Notes: generated by a model not told the origin, from the letters alone. 64,000 bases of DNA from Cavia porcellus (GCF_034190915.1 NW_026947502.1:32518785-32582784); one strand, 5' to 3'. Counted from the first letter of the stretch, positions 12,101 to 23,544 are shown. Translations and numbers: made by a program.

Positions 12101-13227
12101 TGAAACCACATGCCCAGTAATTCTTGGGTCACTTATGCTTGGGTGAGGATTTGTCTTTAGATGGTTATTTCTTCCCCTAGAACAAATTAAACCACATTTC
12201 TCCCCACCCCAGGCTTCATTCAGGACTTGTCTGTTCCCATCACTGCCTGGCCTGTTATCGTTGCTCCAGGAATGGGGCTTATCTCTTCTAATAGATCACA
12301 AGCTTCTCACATTTGTCCATGAGTATCATCACCGAACAGGAAGATTCCATGAGGGAAGGGAGACCTTGAGAAGCGTCCCATCCTCCTAGGGGTGGAAGAC
12401 ACAGACTGGGACAAGTAACAGCAAAGGCAGCGCTCCGCAGCTTGGCAGTGTGGGTCAGTCCCCCTCAGTATTCACCATGTAGAGAATCAGATGACTCAGT
12501 GATGGAGGCTGGGTCCTTCTCCCTGTCAGGTGAGGACCACCAATAGTAACATTGGCAGTGTGATGTTGGCTGGGACTGAGTGCTCCCTGTACCCTGAGCC
12601 CTGTGGGAGGGCTGCTTTGGAAGTGCTCTCTTTTAGTCCCTCAGTCAACCTCAGCAGCTCAATACTGCTGTGACTCCTGCTTTCTAATTGGGAAAACTGA
12701 GTTCCAGAGGGCTTGCCTGAGCAGCATAGGCTAAGTGTTGGGAAAACTGTATCCCAACTCCGTGTCCATAGTCTTAAGAGTTCTTCACTTGCACTTTGGG
12801 GTTGTCACCTGATGTGCCTGTCACAAGGGCTGGACATGGCTGGTGGCTCTTTCTAATTAAGATTTCCAGACAGAAAGGCGGAAACAGAATAACAGAAAAG
12901 ACAGAGACGGAGAAAGAATGATTAAGAAAGAATGTTTGAGGAACAATGCCATCAGATGCAACTTGGGTCAGGGCAGAGGCGTGATTAGGCCATCCCTTGT
13001 GGTCTTTGCTTGCACGAGTCTCTGGGTTTTGTTCAAGCCAGAGGCTAAGGTGGGCATCTCAGATGGTGCGAGTGGCCCTAGAATAACTGACTTCCTGGGC
13101 GAAGGTGTTTTTCAGAGGCATCACCGTGAATGCTGTGCGGGGCTTCCCTATGAGTGCTGCCATGTTCTTCGGCTATGAGCTCTCGCTGCAGGCACTCCGT
13201 GGGGACCATAGTGCCACAAGCTCGTGA
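395..13227 (+). CDS. SLC25A48: SLC25A48, 3' part of the gene (three last coding exons)
   Basis: This is a mitochondrial carrier (SLC25) gene, present here only as its C-terminal half. The joined exons 395-652, 9537-9670 and 13105-13227 stay in frame and give about 171 residues of a carrier usually near 300. The order is the second carrier repeat (EGLAGLYRG, then [10 protein letters not shown]), the third-repeat signature [10 protein letters not shown] (PX[DE]XX[KR] type) and a terminal [14 protein letters not shown] block. I recognise these blocks as SLC25A48 rather than A45 or A47. SLC25A48 is an inner-membrane carrier that recent work links to mitochondrial choline import. That is family knowledge and is not visible in the sequence. 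Earlier exons must lie to the left of the window. The gene converges on IL9 with about 12.8 kb between them, as in human 5q31. All three junctions have GT-AG splice sites and no frameshift or stop. Confidence 0.93.
6028..6100. repeat. (TC)n(AC)n compound microsatellite
   Basis: About 30 bases of CT repeats run directly into about 40 bases of CA repeats, inside the ORF1-side of the antisense L1. Confidence 0.95.
6137..6243 (+). mobile_element. tRNA-derived (ID-like) SINE nested in L1
   Basis: The body starts ggggcttagctcagtgacat and keeps box A (TAGCTCAGTGAC) and box B-like GAGTTTGATCC, then an AATA-rich tail. It is flanked by TTCATTTTG at 6128-6136 and 6244-6252, a likely 9-bp target duplication. 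Confidence 0.8.
6214..6242 (+). repeat. (AATA)n SINE tail
   Basis: Seven tandem AATA units form the 3' tail of the nested SINE. Confidence 0.9.
6530..7450. other. Unassigned, purine-rich stretch in SLC25A48 intron
   Basis: No coding signal is seen. An A/G-rich part (about 7140-7320) and a location directly beyond the L1 ORF1 side suggest it could be an old, lineage-specific L1 5' UTR, but I cannot confirm this. Confidence 0.3.
7830..7910 (+). mobile_element. MIR fragment
   Basis: gtagtcagaaagacctgagttcaaaccc followed by ttgtgacc...ttgcctaatc matches the core of the MIR SINE in sense. Confidence 0.65.
7965..8125 (+). mobile_element. L2 3' fragment
   Basis: ccaggccccctctgatttgatt and the later ctcgccactgggcctttgtacttgct resemble the sense strand of the L2 3' region. 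Confidence 0.55.
9537..9670 (+). CDS. SLC25A48: SLC25A48 coding exon (third carrier repeat signature)
   Basis: The acceptor tttctctctctgcag ends at 9536 and the donor GTAAGT starts at 9671. The exon completes the Gly codon begun at 652 and reads [19 protein letters not shown]. It continues through [20 protein letters not shown] and ends after GLK in phase 0. [10 protein letters not shown] is the conserved carrier signature, with the Pro kink and the Asp and Lys/Arg of the matrix salt-bridge network. Confidence 0.94.
10335..10445 (+). mobile_element. MIR fragment
   Basis: A weak match to the MIR core and 3' part: tgggccttggtttctctgagga followed by a stretch resembling 'aaatgaaatta'. Confidence 0.45.
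10927..11010 (+). mobile_element. Degenerate tRNA-derived SINE
   Basis: gggtcagagatttagctcagctgcttagtgcctgccttgcag and gtgagttcaatccc keep box A and box B of the same ID-like family found at 32.2 and 40.8 kb. No A-tail or flanking repeat is seen, so it is old or truncated. Confidence 0.6.
13105..13227 (+). CDS. SLC25A48: SLC25A48 terminal coding exon and stop
   Basis: This exon begins in phase 0 with [20 protein letters not shown], continues [15 protein letters not shown] and ends with TGA at 13225-13227. The family supports the start at GTG 13105, because VFF directly follows GLK in the homologue as I remember it. The acceptor is gaag|GTG, and the bases before it are purine-rich (ctgggcgaag), so this splice site looks weak. 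The C-terminal SATSS differs slightly from the human tail. Confidence 0.92.
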   Translation: MFFRGITVNAVRGFPMSAAMFFGYELSLQALRGDHSATSS

Positions 13228-14785
13228 GTGCCAGCCAGGTCAGTGTGCTTCCTTCGCAGCCTTTTGTGAATTTGAAACTCTTCTTCATTATGAAAACATC
13301 GTAGTCTCTCAAGTGTCCCTCTGTCACTGTGATGGGCTGGAACGCTCACCCTTTGACCCATCCTACAGCAGTCCTAAAAACTCCCCAGGGACTAGTGGCA
13401 TTCTGAGTCCCTGGACTGAACCAGGCCAGAGTCAGCCAGTTCAACTCCCCATTCCCCATCACAGCTTCTGCAGTCCTAGGAGAAGTGTGTTTAGGTTCTC
13501 TGCACGGATGCAGTCACTCAGGCATCAACCGAGGTCCCATCGTCTTGCCTACACGGGACACCATCTCCCTGCTAATCTTTAGACAGAGCCTGTCTGACAG
13601 CAGCTAGCGAGCTCCCAGAGCCCCTCAAGGCAAGTATCTGCTGCCGTTCCTTGCCTGCTGCATTTCCTCCTTTTTCCTTTCTCATTACACAAAGATCCCT
13701 GCGGCCTCTAAAAAGGGAAGCCAGAGCTCCAGTGTCCTCAAGGGCTCCCCAGGGCCCTGCAGACACAGCCTACCATTGGTGCTACTTCCTTCTCCAGGAC
13801 CACAATGCACCACAGTCCTGCACAGCCCATCCTCCCTCTCATCTGGGTTCGTGCTCACATTGTGCTCCCAACCGACTCCCTCTCCTCACTCCTCCCTTCC
13901 CCGCTGTCTGAGCCTCAGCAGCGCTTCCTCCTCCAGCCCTGGGCAGAGCAGCCGCTTCTCGGGAAGCCCGTCTAGTAATGTAGGTGCTGGGACGACTCCA
14001 GCCCTGCCCCACCGCATCCCAGCTGCCTGCTGGCTCCCCTGGCTTTTAACCAGGTGAAGGCCCCAGAGCACCCCAGCTGCTCCCCGCCCTCACACGGAGC
14101 TGGCACTCAGATGGCCGCTCAGCAATGGCACTGGCCGGAGCGTGGTTGCCCTCCAATATCTCTGCAGTACCTCCTCTTCCTGCTTTCACTTTCGCTCCCT
14201 CCTTCTGTTTCTCTGGCCCCAAGCCTTGTCTGGTTACCTGCCAAGTTCAAAGGCAGAGAGTGAGTCACCAAACTTTCTAGTCAAAAGCCATTTCGTTTCA
14301 GCCTCAATGACTACAAATTCTTTCAGGGAGGATGTTCTTCATCAAGGGAGTCTAGAAAACCTTGCTGTGGCCTCCCTGGGGTCCGGGGGCCAGACGGGGC
14401 CTTTGTGGGGTCACAGTGACTCGATGGGAAGCATGAGGGGACCTGATCCTGGAGGAAAGGAGAGGGCGCCATCAGTCGGGCTGACCACAGTGAGCCCTGG
14501 ACCGACATCGGAGCTGGCTTTACGTAAACTGCTTTCAGCTTTTTACTAAAGCACCGACATGCACAGCTCTTCTGGCTCTTTGCCCTTTTGTGTAAAATGA
14601 AGAGTGGTGACACATTTTACACAATTAAACCTTGGCGAAGGGTCCCTGAATTTGGGTCACATCCAGGACAGTGCAGAGATTGTCTTGTTTTTAAAGCTGT
14701 GCTCATACCTCAGCTGCTCTCTGCTTTTAAAAATCCCATACTAAAATCAGTATATTTGTTGTTGTAGACAAAGCAGAAAGAACAA

Positions 14786-14791
14786 AATAAA
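14786..14791 (+). terminator. candidate SLC25A48 poly(A) signal
   Basis: AATAAA lies about 1.56 kb after the SLC25A48 stop codon in otherwise unique sequence. It is a plausible end of the 3' UTR, but the motif is common by chance and no cleavage site can be shown. Confidence 0.3.
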
Positions 14792-15284
14792 GAGACCTGC
14801 AGCCATAAGAGCTTGTTACTATTCCACATATTTTCAAGTGTGTCCCCCAAAGCAAAGTCTACTTTACACAGTGTATATCACCCACTTGCACCTATCTGTT
14901 AGTTCAAGGCCATTTTTCCAAATTAAACCTTTAGCTCCAACATGGTTTTATTGCCAAGCCCTCCCAGATCCCAGCCTGGATGCTTGCCCAAGTTGTCATC
15001 CTGGGCTACTCGTGGCCACCCTGATGACTGGCATGTAAAGGAGGAGGACGTTTCTGATGAGCCAGCTCGTCATGGTCGTTCTAGATGTGACTGTTAGGAA
15101 ATTGGAAGCTTTTCTTCCCGAAAGAGCTCTTTCTTGCATGGGGTCGGGCATCTGTCTTCCTTTGGACAGTGGACTGCCACGTGAGAGAGGGAGGTTCCTG
15201 GAAAGCGCTCTAGGTTCTGTCTTGAACAATCCTAGCCCAAAATGTTCCACTTCCTCCTCTAATGGAGAACCAGGAATGTCAAGG

Positions 15285-15487
15285 CCTTTTTGTTGTTGCT
15301 TTAGGGCTAACTGTGGCCAGGCCTGGAACCCAGATCCTTTGCACTGAACTACACTCTCAGCCCTTTTGTTTTTTAAAGATAGAATCTTACCACATCACTA
15401 AGTTGCCCAGGCTGGGCTTGAATGTGTGGATCTCCTGCCTCAGCCTTCCAGAGTATTGGGATTGTAAAGGTGTGCCACTATGCCCAG
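15285..15487 (-). mobile_element. Composite B1 plus tRNA SINE (B1-dID-like)
   Basis: Read on the minus strand, a 7SL/B1 part (ctgggcatagtggcacacc, then ggctgaggcaggagatcc) comes first. A run of A follows, then a tRNA-derived part with tgtagttcagtgc and gggttcca. B1-then-ID order fits the B1-dID type described from non-murid rodents. This is the best clue to the host lineage in the window. Confidence 0.6.
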
Positions 15488-16481
15488 ATCAAGGCCTTTT
15501 AAGAAGAACTAGACTTGAATCTAAGATTTCGGGCAGGTCATGCTCCAGGCAGCAGCAATATACTCTCTTAGATGAGTGTATATTGCGTATACCAATGCCG
15601 CTTCCATCATGGAGACCAAAGAAGAGTAAGATAATGTTTATTACAGGAGCAGAGGGCCCCTCGGTTCCTAGGGAGGAGTGGGATGGTGACTCTCAGAGTC
15701 CCTGGGCACAAGTAACAGACATGACATGTGAATTGTTTCCAGATGTCTTCAGGGGGATGAAACAGCCAGCTGCTGCAAGTGCCATGGAGGAAGCACACTT
15801 CTTATTCACCCCTGTGTCATTCTCTTCTAGACCACATGTCACAGTGACCCAAGGACACAAGAAGCCAGTGTGTGAGGCTGCTTTTTTGTGATAGGCTGAA
15901 TTTTATCTGCTGACATCAGAGGTTCACGGAGATAGTCTCGAAGCAGGCAGTTCAACCTTAGAGGCTACTGATACCCTTGAAAGATGACCTCCTCATACTT
16001 CCTCATTTTTTCCCAGGCTTGATGTCACCTGAACATGGCCTCGTTATGCTATGGGTCAGTGCTGGTAGCATCTACAAATGAGTAGCAGTGAGTTTACAAG
16101 CGAGAAAGAAGCACCTTGGCCATCCAGATTGTGAACCAGGTGGGCTCTTGGGTAGCATGCTGACCTTGGCACTCCCTCCTTCACAATTAAGGCTCTTCCT
16201 CACTTCCAGCTGGACTGCTGAGCTGCTGCTTCAGAGGCAATGGACCACTGGCCAGGCAGTCACCATCTATTTTGGCTCTGAGCCAGCATCTGGAAAACAC
16301 TGGAGCAAAATAGACTCTACCCTCCTGGCTTCTGTGAACTCAGTGGGGATTCATTCAAGAGCTGGATTTAACTCTAAGTTTCTAAATAAAAGTGTTGAAA
16401 ACCTCTCCAAGTTGTTTCTGTATCTGATGGCTCTTCCAAGCTTCCAAGAAGTATCAGCATCCTCATTCCTACCCTGTTGAG

Positions 16482-16655
16482 GGCCCTGGAGATGTTGCTG
16501 GCCCAGAGAGAGACCAGCTTCACCGGGTAAGCAAAAGAACTATGGATGGTAGCTTTACTTCCTTTGTACCACCAGCCTGAGGCAGGCAGGGCAAGGCACA
16601 GGGGTTGGAAAGGGCAACCAGGCAAAGCATTCTCCCTGCCCTGAGCAGTGGCGTG
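16482..16655 (+). repeat. Local duplication, copy A
   Basis: ccctggagatgttgctggcccagagag ... actatggatggtagc ... ggttggaaagggc is repeated in diverged form about 710 bases downstream (17195-17352). The aligned blocks share order and spacing. Confidence 0.65.
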
Positions 16656-16826
16656 TGTTGGTGGTACATAGTGATGCACTTCAGAGATGCTGTCCCTGAG
16701 CTTGGATGGCAGTGGGTATTATCTGGGCCTGATTTTCACATGGAGAACAAAGTGAATGCTTCGTGTACACAGAACATTTCTAGAGTGACTTCTAGATTTT
16801 CTTTCCTGTTAGAATTATGTGGAAGG

Positions 16827-16985
16827 GTGTGTTAGCGGTCACTTTTCTGTTATTGGGACCAAATATCTGACAAGTTACAGAAGAGTTTATTTCGGCTCAC
16901 GGTTTTGGAGGTTTCAGTACATGGTAGATTTACTCCAGGGGAAAAATATCATGGTGACAGGAGGAAAGCTGTTTAACTCATGGCA
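16827..16985 (+). mobile_element. hAT-type (URR1-like) fragment
   Basis: gtgttagcggtcacttttctgttattg ... gtttatttcggctcacggttttggaggtttcagtacatggt resembles the common rodent non-autonomous hAT repeat (URR1 type). A second copy is at 56.6 kb. Confidence 0.5.
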
Positions 16986-17194
16986 TCCAGGGAAAGTGTA
17001 CTACTGTGTATATTTGGGTGTCTCATCATAGCGTGAGTATATCTTAGGGGTAATGTCTAGTCCCCCATCCCTTCCTTTTTGCCTCTTCCCCTGTTCTCTA
17101 CTTCTACAGACCATGAGTTGAACGGCTTGGCCAGATGGTAACCTGAGAGTTCCTCCAGGAGGCACCAATCACCCTCACTCTTCGCTCTCCTCAG

Positions 17195-17352
17195 GCCCCT
17201 GGAGATGTCACTGGCCCAGACAGAATCCTGCTCCACTCAAGTGAGCACAGGAACCATGGATGGTGGCCCCACATCTTTTCCCCAAGTCACTAGGACACAG
17301 CATGGTGGTTGGAAAGGGCCTCAAAGGTGCTCTCCCCAGCAGTGGGACACTC
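17195..17352 (+). repeat. Local duplication, copy B
   Basis: cccctggagatgtcactggcccagac ... aaccatggatggtggc ... ggttggaaagggcct matches copy A at 16482-16655. The hAT-like fragment lies between the two copies. Confidence 0.65.
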
Positions 17353-18817
17353 ATTTTTCCAGTCACTCAAACATCATACATTTGCTGAGCACCTGCTGGG
17401 TGTCATCTCAGATGTTGGGGACAATACAAGGGGCCCCACAGCAACTCCATGCTGGCATGTTAGAAAGTCTCTATTGGCAGCAGAGCTGAGTCTTTCTGCC
17501 TACCCAACATCACCTGGCCTGGGCGGGTGCTGAGGATGCTGGAGAAGAGATGCTTTTGGTATCTGGCTCACTTGCAGGTGGACCCAAATCTCTACTGTAG
17601 CAAATCCTAAGGCATCTTTGTTAGGTTTGCCTCAGGAAGGCTACTTCCTGGTCCTGGTTCTGATTGTGCAGTTGGTTTGGAGGTGGTGCTGGCAGCATCA
17701 TGAGGCTTGTTAGATCCTTGTACTGGGCACTCCTGACAAGGCCAGGGAACAATAGCTTTTTTCAGCTAAAGTGCTTCCCAGGTTTTTTTCATCACCCTAG
17801 TGCCCCTTGATGATAGCAGAAGGTAACTGAATAAAGCATTGCTGATCTAGTTTACAGATGGGCAAACTGAGGTTTGAACGGATGTGAGACTCTGATAGGG
17901 ACTTGGATCACCAGTTTCCTCTGGTAATTTCCTGAAGGCACTCTGCCCTTGTGGTCCGCCTTAGAGTACCACACTAGCAGAATTTCACAGTGCAAAAGAG
18001 AGAAAGTTGTTGGAGATGCATAATACTGGGGTCTCCAGCCATCACTGACGGCCTTCTGTAAATGACAGAAGCTTCCCTTCCATACATCCACCATTGCTCT
18101 GTGGTTCAGCCACTTCCTCTCTTACATCTAGTGCTAGGTACATAACGGGTATCCAAACACTTGCTGAAGAAATAACTGAGTGATCCAATGGACCCCTCTG
18201 GACCAGGTGCTGTCTATCACCTCCCTCCAGGACTCCCTGTTCTGCAATTTTATTCAGCCTAGACAACTCCAACCCATCTTCAGGGTTAGGAATGTCCCCA
18301 TTCAAGCCCAGCTTAAGGCTTCCATAATTCTCCCTCTCCTTTCAACAACTCACAAACATAAGTGTTTTATTTTCTTTGCAAACAAAGGAAGCATCATAAT
18401 GGTTATTGAGAACCTCCTGGAACAATAGAAATTTAGAGACTTTCTACTTGTCAAGGAGGGGATTAAAGCAATGGAGATGCATTTGTCTTCTAGAAGTGTC
18501 ACATAGCCATCAAAAAGAATGAGACAGGACTTCCACACCTTGTTACAGAAATATGTCAGAAGTATATGAGTACAGAACTGACATGGCAGGGAAGAAAGTA
18601 TGTTGCTCATTTTCATTTTACAATATATGTCATATATGCACAATTATCTGGGCACTGAAAAGTGTCAGGAAAGATCTAGACCAAACTTTATGGTGATGTT
18701 CCTGGGAGGCGGACGTGGTGGAGGAATTTCAATTTCTCCTTTGATGCTTTATGTCCAACAAAGTGGTTTCATTTTTCACAGTGAGCACATGTTGGTTTTA
18801 TGCTTTACCATTACAAA

Positions 18818-18821
<4 letters not shown>

Positions 18822-18859
<38 letters not shown>
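18822..18859. repeat. (GT)n microsatellite
   Basis: Nineteen uninterrupted GT units. Confidence 0.97.
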
Positions 18860-18861
<2 letters not shown>

Positions 18862-20249
18862 CAGGACACACCCTTGGCAATTGCTTTCCAGACTCCCGGC
18901 TGGCTCCACCATGCTGCCCGCCCTCAGCAAGGCTGTGACAGCTTTGTCACCCCTTATTGCCCCACGTGGAACAGGTGACACCTCAGGCACACTTCGTGCA
19001 TCCAGGTCCCCCCAGAAGAACACCAGGGCGGGAACAAATGAAACTCAGTTCTAACGCAGAAACTTGACCCCAACCCTGACAAATCCCATGGAACAAGGAG
19101 GGGTCATCCAAAATAATCTAGTGGACAGCATTTGGGGCCAATAGCTTGGGGTTTTTTTTTCAGTCAACGTATATATGGCTTTTCTCTCATTCCATCACAC
19201 CCCCAAAACAGCCTGACTTTGTCCAGTTTTGTGCCAGTCATGATGGCAGGGACCTTGCCCTCGGGCACCTCAGGTTTAGACAGTGATTTCTATGTCACTA
19301 AGAATGTCTTTAAAGAAATTATATTGTTTTTTTTTAAAAAAAAAAACAACTCCAAGCAGAGCTCCAGTTTTGATGTCGATGTCCTGGAGCCGAAGAGCTG
19401 TCAGCGTGGCAGGTAAGACTCAGTGAGAACCGTAGCTTTGTGGTCAGCTGCACTGGTCAGCAGCTGGCCTTTCCCATCCAGGAAACTGTGAGGGCCACCA
19501 CTATGTTCCCTCCTTCCCAGCCTCCCACTGCAGGGGGCACTGCTTTTCCTCCTTTTTCTTGCCTCAGACTCGCTCTACAGAGCCAGATTCTCTTCCTCCC
19601 TTTAATAAAATTTTGCTGTCATTAAAAATTATTTAGGGCCCCCCAAAACTTTTGCTTATTTACCAATATGCACCAGGAATAAAAACTTCTAAAAATATTT
19701 CTGCATATAAAATACAATCATAAACTCACTACTTGTCAGCATCGGTAACATAATTTATTAAAATGTTTCTTTTGAGCAAAAATGATGATAAGGTTGGCCT
19801 TGCTTTTCATATTTACTACTCTGCTGTCTGGTTTGAATGGAAGGCAGCTGATTCCTCCATCTGCTCCTGCTTTCAGTCTATGCAATGTCACTTGATATGC
19901 AGTATCTGGAAAACGTCAAGCATATTCATGAGAAAGTGAGAGGGAGGAATGCAGATGACATCTTTGCGTTACATAAACATAATTTTGACCTTGTGAATGC
20001 CTTAGAGAACCACTGCCCTGTGAGGCAAATCCCTCATCCAAAGATTTGAGATGTGTTCTTGGCTGATATACCTCATGATTGCCACTTGGTGGCAGCAGAA
20101 GTCAACTAAAGCCTTGACAGGAGTCCCCACCTAGTGGAGGATGACCTAGGTTGGCCTTGGTGAGAGTATTTGCCCTCTGATGCTTTTCTTCCTGTTTCTG
20201 GGTCACTATTTCCTTTGTTGTTTTCCATTTCCTTTGTAGTGGACACAAA

Positions 20250-20375
20250 GTCAGATTAAGGTGATCACCCTAGGATTCAGTCCTAGGTCAGCCATTGGCT
20301 ACTTGCGTGATCTCAGAAAGCTTTTGTCCCCTGGCCTCAGTTTCCTCATCTATAAAAATGGCCACACTGGCTTCT
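20250..20375 (+). mobile_element. MIR fragment
   Basis: ggattcagtcctaggtcagccattggctact, then ctggcctcagtttcctcatctataaaaatgg, is typical of the MIR core and 3' part. Confidence 0.75.
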
Positions 20376-20827
20376 TTTACCTACTATCTCTGACTTCAGC
20401 GAGATTCAAAAAAAAAAAAGGTTTTAAAACTGTGAAATCCAAAACATAAGGGTTGGAGGAAGGCAGGAGGCACTGTATCATTTCTGGTTTGGGATTTTTG
20501 CTGCTTTCTTAAGTCTGAGTTTTTGTTCTGTTTTGTTTTTTGAGCAGACACGAGGTTCCTGTAGTGGCATTCTTGGGGCAGATCTCTGCCTGTGAAACCC
20601 CGAGAACTGCAGGTACGAGGCCTTCAGACCCTCAAGTGGACACCCCATAAGTGTAGAGAAGGTGGGGGGATTGAAGTAGACTTTCACATGACCTTTCTGA
20701 TGTTCAGGATGTCTGTAGGGGCACTGATTACAGCACTAAAAGGTTCTGACTTTCAGAAGGTTCCAGGAAATATCAAAGAGGTTTCCAGGAAATATTTGAT
20801 GCAGCAGAGAATCTAAGCTAAGAGGAT

Positions 20828-20857
20828 CGGGAATCCATCCGGAGATCCATCCGGAGA
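20828..20857. repeat. Short tandem repeat, 13-bp unit
   Basis: The unit atccatccggag occurs twice in tandem, each followed by at. It is small but exact. Confidence 0.6.
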
Positions 20858-21825
20858 TATGATACCCCTTCCTCGGTCGGAGCGTGCAGAGAGGCCCACG
20901 TGGCTCAGTCTCCTGGCCTGTCACAGGGACTTGCCCTTGCGCTTTTCACCTCTTCTCAGTACCAACCAGAGTTCTTCCTCTGACATCTGTAGAAGTTGAG
21001 GCAACGGCAATGTCCTACCCGCTGTATGCTGAGCCTGGCATTTGGCACTTGATGCTTGTGGTTGTCAAGTGCTTCAACTTGATATGCAGGCCTCTTCAGG
21101 CGTGCAGAAATGTGTGAAGCTTGCTCTGTTTTCCTACTGAATTTAGTTGTTTTTGTTTTTTGTTTTAAATTTACCTAATGGCTGAAAAAGAATTGCCATT
21201 TCAGGGTAAATCTTAGGAATTTCAAGTTAAATGCTCAGCTCAAGATTTTTTCTTCCTTCTCCCCCACCTGGAGATGACCTTAGATCCTGTCGTGTGGGAT
21301 GGGAGATGAGATCTGAACCTCGGAACATGCTCCTGTCCTGCCCTGCTGCTCTTCCTGGCCAGCACCAGGCGTGCCTTTCCCTCAATGGTAGTTTCTACAG
21401 AGGCTGCTTCATTCCCACCTGGTACCCGATGATGGGACCCAGGTTCACCATACCTGCTAACCCTGAGACTTCATCCTGCTTTGGGGAAACCTTCTCCACT
21501 GAAACCCCCAAAGGGCACATCCAGCCCGCCTTCCTAAGGGTGGGGTACGGGTGGTCCTCCCGACTCCACACCTGGTTAGGTAATCCGGAGCTTTTTCTCT
21601 TCAGACTCATCTCCCAGGGGATTTATGATAGCCAGCTCAGGTGTCCCCGCTCTGAGGTCCTTAACCCTAGCCGTCACACAGGCTCAGGGCACAGCCCCAT
21701 TTCAGGGCACAGCAGGGGCTGCCTCCTCCTCTCCTCTCCAGCATCTCTTCTATACCCTGTCCCCAGCCAGAACTGGGAGCTTTACCTTTGGAAATCCAAG
21801 TGCCAAGAATTAGCCTCTCTTTTAA

Positions 21826-22210
21826 TAAATAAAGGACTATTACATCAATGCATGCCAAAAAAAAAAAAAAAAAAACCCATTTGACATAATGCAATACTAG
21901 TTCATGATAAAATGCTCAACAGGCCAAAAATAAAAGATAACATTCTCAGGCCAGTAAATAGCATTTATGTACAGCCCCCACCTGAATCATACTTAACAGT
22001 GAAGGGCTGAAGGTTTCCTCTAAGAGCAGGAAGCAAACATGGGGGTCCACTCCTCATTGCTTTTTTCAACATTGTGCTTGGAGGCTCTAGTCAAGGCAGT
22101 TAGGTAAGAAAGTGAAATATACATAATCCAAATTGAAAAAGAAGTAAAGCACTTCTGTTTGCAGATGATATGCACTTGTATAGAGAAAATCATGGGACTC
22201 ATATCTTAAT
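21826..22210 (+). mobile_element. L1 ORF2 fragment (reverse transcriptase region)
   Basis: aataaataaaggac ... atcaatgcatgcc, an expanded A-run, catttgacataatgc, catacttaacagtgaa and gcagatgatatgcac match the L1 RT region in sense. It is broken by stops and inactive. Confidence 0.7.
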
Positions 22211-22469
22211 AAAACTATTGAGCAAGAGAAAAGACCGCAAGAACCTTTTGGGAATAAAGAAAGGACCTTTTTGTGTTCCTGCTGAGGTCCTCTTGTGGGG
22301 ATAGGGAGGTCTTGGACCAGGAAAATATGGGGAGCAGCACAGTGACATGGGGCATAGAAAGAGAATTGTTGAGTTGCAATTTTACGATTTTCCTGAAGGA
22401 TAGATGGAGGGATGGGTGGATGGTCTTGACCCACACCCTCTGCAAACTACTCCTGGGAGCTGGCCACCT

Positions 22470-22685
22470 GCTTAGAGCAGCGGAGTTAGAGTGGGCAACG
22501 TGCCCCTGGCAACTTATGTAACCTTTCTGGGCCTCAACTGTCTTCTCTGTGCAATGGGATATGTATAATATATATAATAACGAAATAAATACACCATGAG
22601 ATTGTTGTGAGAATGCAATTAGATATTCCTCACGGCATGTTTGGCAGAGGGCCTGCTGCATACTATGAACTTAGTAAATGTTAGT
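22470..22685 (+). mobile_element. MIR element
   Basis: acttatgtaacctttctgggcctcaactgtcttc, gcaatgggatatgtataat and atgaacttagtaaatgtta follow the MIR consensus order. Confidence 0.75.
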
Positions 22686-23544
22686 TTTTCTTCTCATTCT
22701 CCAAGGTGGCTCCTTGATAAATCTCAGCTCTGTGAATCACAGGCAAGAGATCCATATCAGCACCACTTCCTTTGGCAAATCCTCCTCAGAGCTTCCTACA
22801 GGGGCAAATCTGTGACTTTCACAGCTTTTGCAAAGAAGAGAGGGAAAGCACCAAGCCAGCAGGTGCTTAGAGCTGCATTTACACCACTCTGTTTTCTCAG
22901 AGCAGCTATCAGCTGCTGCCCCACTGTGATGCTGCTTAAGTGAGCACGGCTGATCTGGGCATCTCCCAGGAAGCCACACTGTGTACCACTCAGAAAGCCT
23001 GGCTGCGCCACCTGGGTGCCTTGTGGCCCAACCAGTTAGAGAACAGCAAAAACCTCTGCCTAGCTACAACCAGCCAAGCCCTAGATAAAGAATAAATGGG
23101 CTCTGAGTTAGGGAAAAAACAAAAACAAAACAAAACCCTGTTTGTTTGCTCAGCCCGCTGATTCCTTATCACCATTCTGAAACCCAAACAATTTAGGAAA
23201 CTCAAGGTCGTTGTGACTCATTTGGTTGCAAACCTTGATCGCTTTGTGAGAGCACCACTGAGAGAGTTAGCTCCTGTGTTGGGTTTTGCTCCAGAATATT
23301 GATGCGTTTAATTAGGGAACCTTGCCCCAGGCCCTGCCATGGGTGTTATGTAATATGTGGTACATGAATTGTGTATTAGCTTTCAAAAGGGCGAACACGC
23401 TTCAATTCTGATCCTCATCTGACCCCCAGGTTCCTGGAGGAGAGCACATGTACTGGTACTGAGGTGAATCTATCTTAGCCTCGGGCAGTGGTCAGAGGAA
23501 ATGCAACCTGCAAATCGGATGTAAACAGGATATGAGGCAAGCAA

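Larger units (their letters stand above)
9671..13104 (+). other. SLC25A48 last intron
   Basis: This intron of 3.4 kb is mostly unique sequence. It has an MIR-like stretch near 10.34-10.44 kb and a degenerate tRNA-derived SINE near 10.93-11.01 kb. Several open frames on both strands around 11.2-11.7 kb have no splice-consistent or family-like content. I see no exon here. Confidence 0.7.
13228..16480. other. Intergenic, SLC25A48 3' flank
   Basis: Probable 3' UTR to about 14.8 kb, then unique sequence with one composite SINE. Open frames here (for example 14142-14549) show no recognisable domain. Confidence 0.5.
17560..21820. other. Intergenic, mostly unique sequence
   Basis: Apart from the (GT)n tract near 18.84 kb, an MIR near 20.3 kb and a short tandem motif near 20.84 kb, I see no gene. 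The 217-codon open frame at 21231-21884 runs into an L1 fragment and shows no domain. Confidence 0.5.

Noticed and set aside
15262..15891. 209-codon frame as a novel gene
   Set aside because: It reads through the antisense composite SINE at 15285-15487 and shows no domain.
21231..21884. 217-codon frame followed by AATAAA and a run of A, resembling a processed retrocopy 3' end
   Set aside because: The AATAAA and A-run fall inside a sense L1 ORF2 stretch (21826-22210) that continues past the A-run, so the A-run is an expanded L1 position, not a poly(A) tail.
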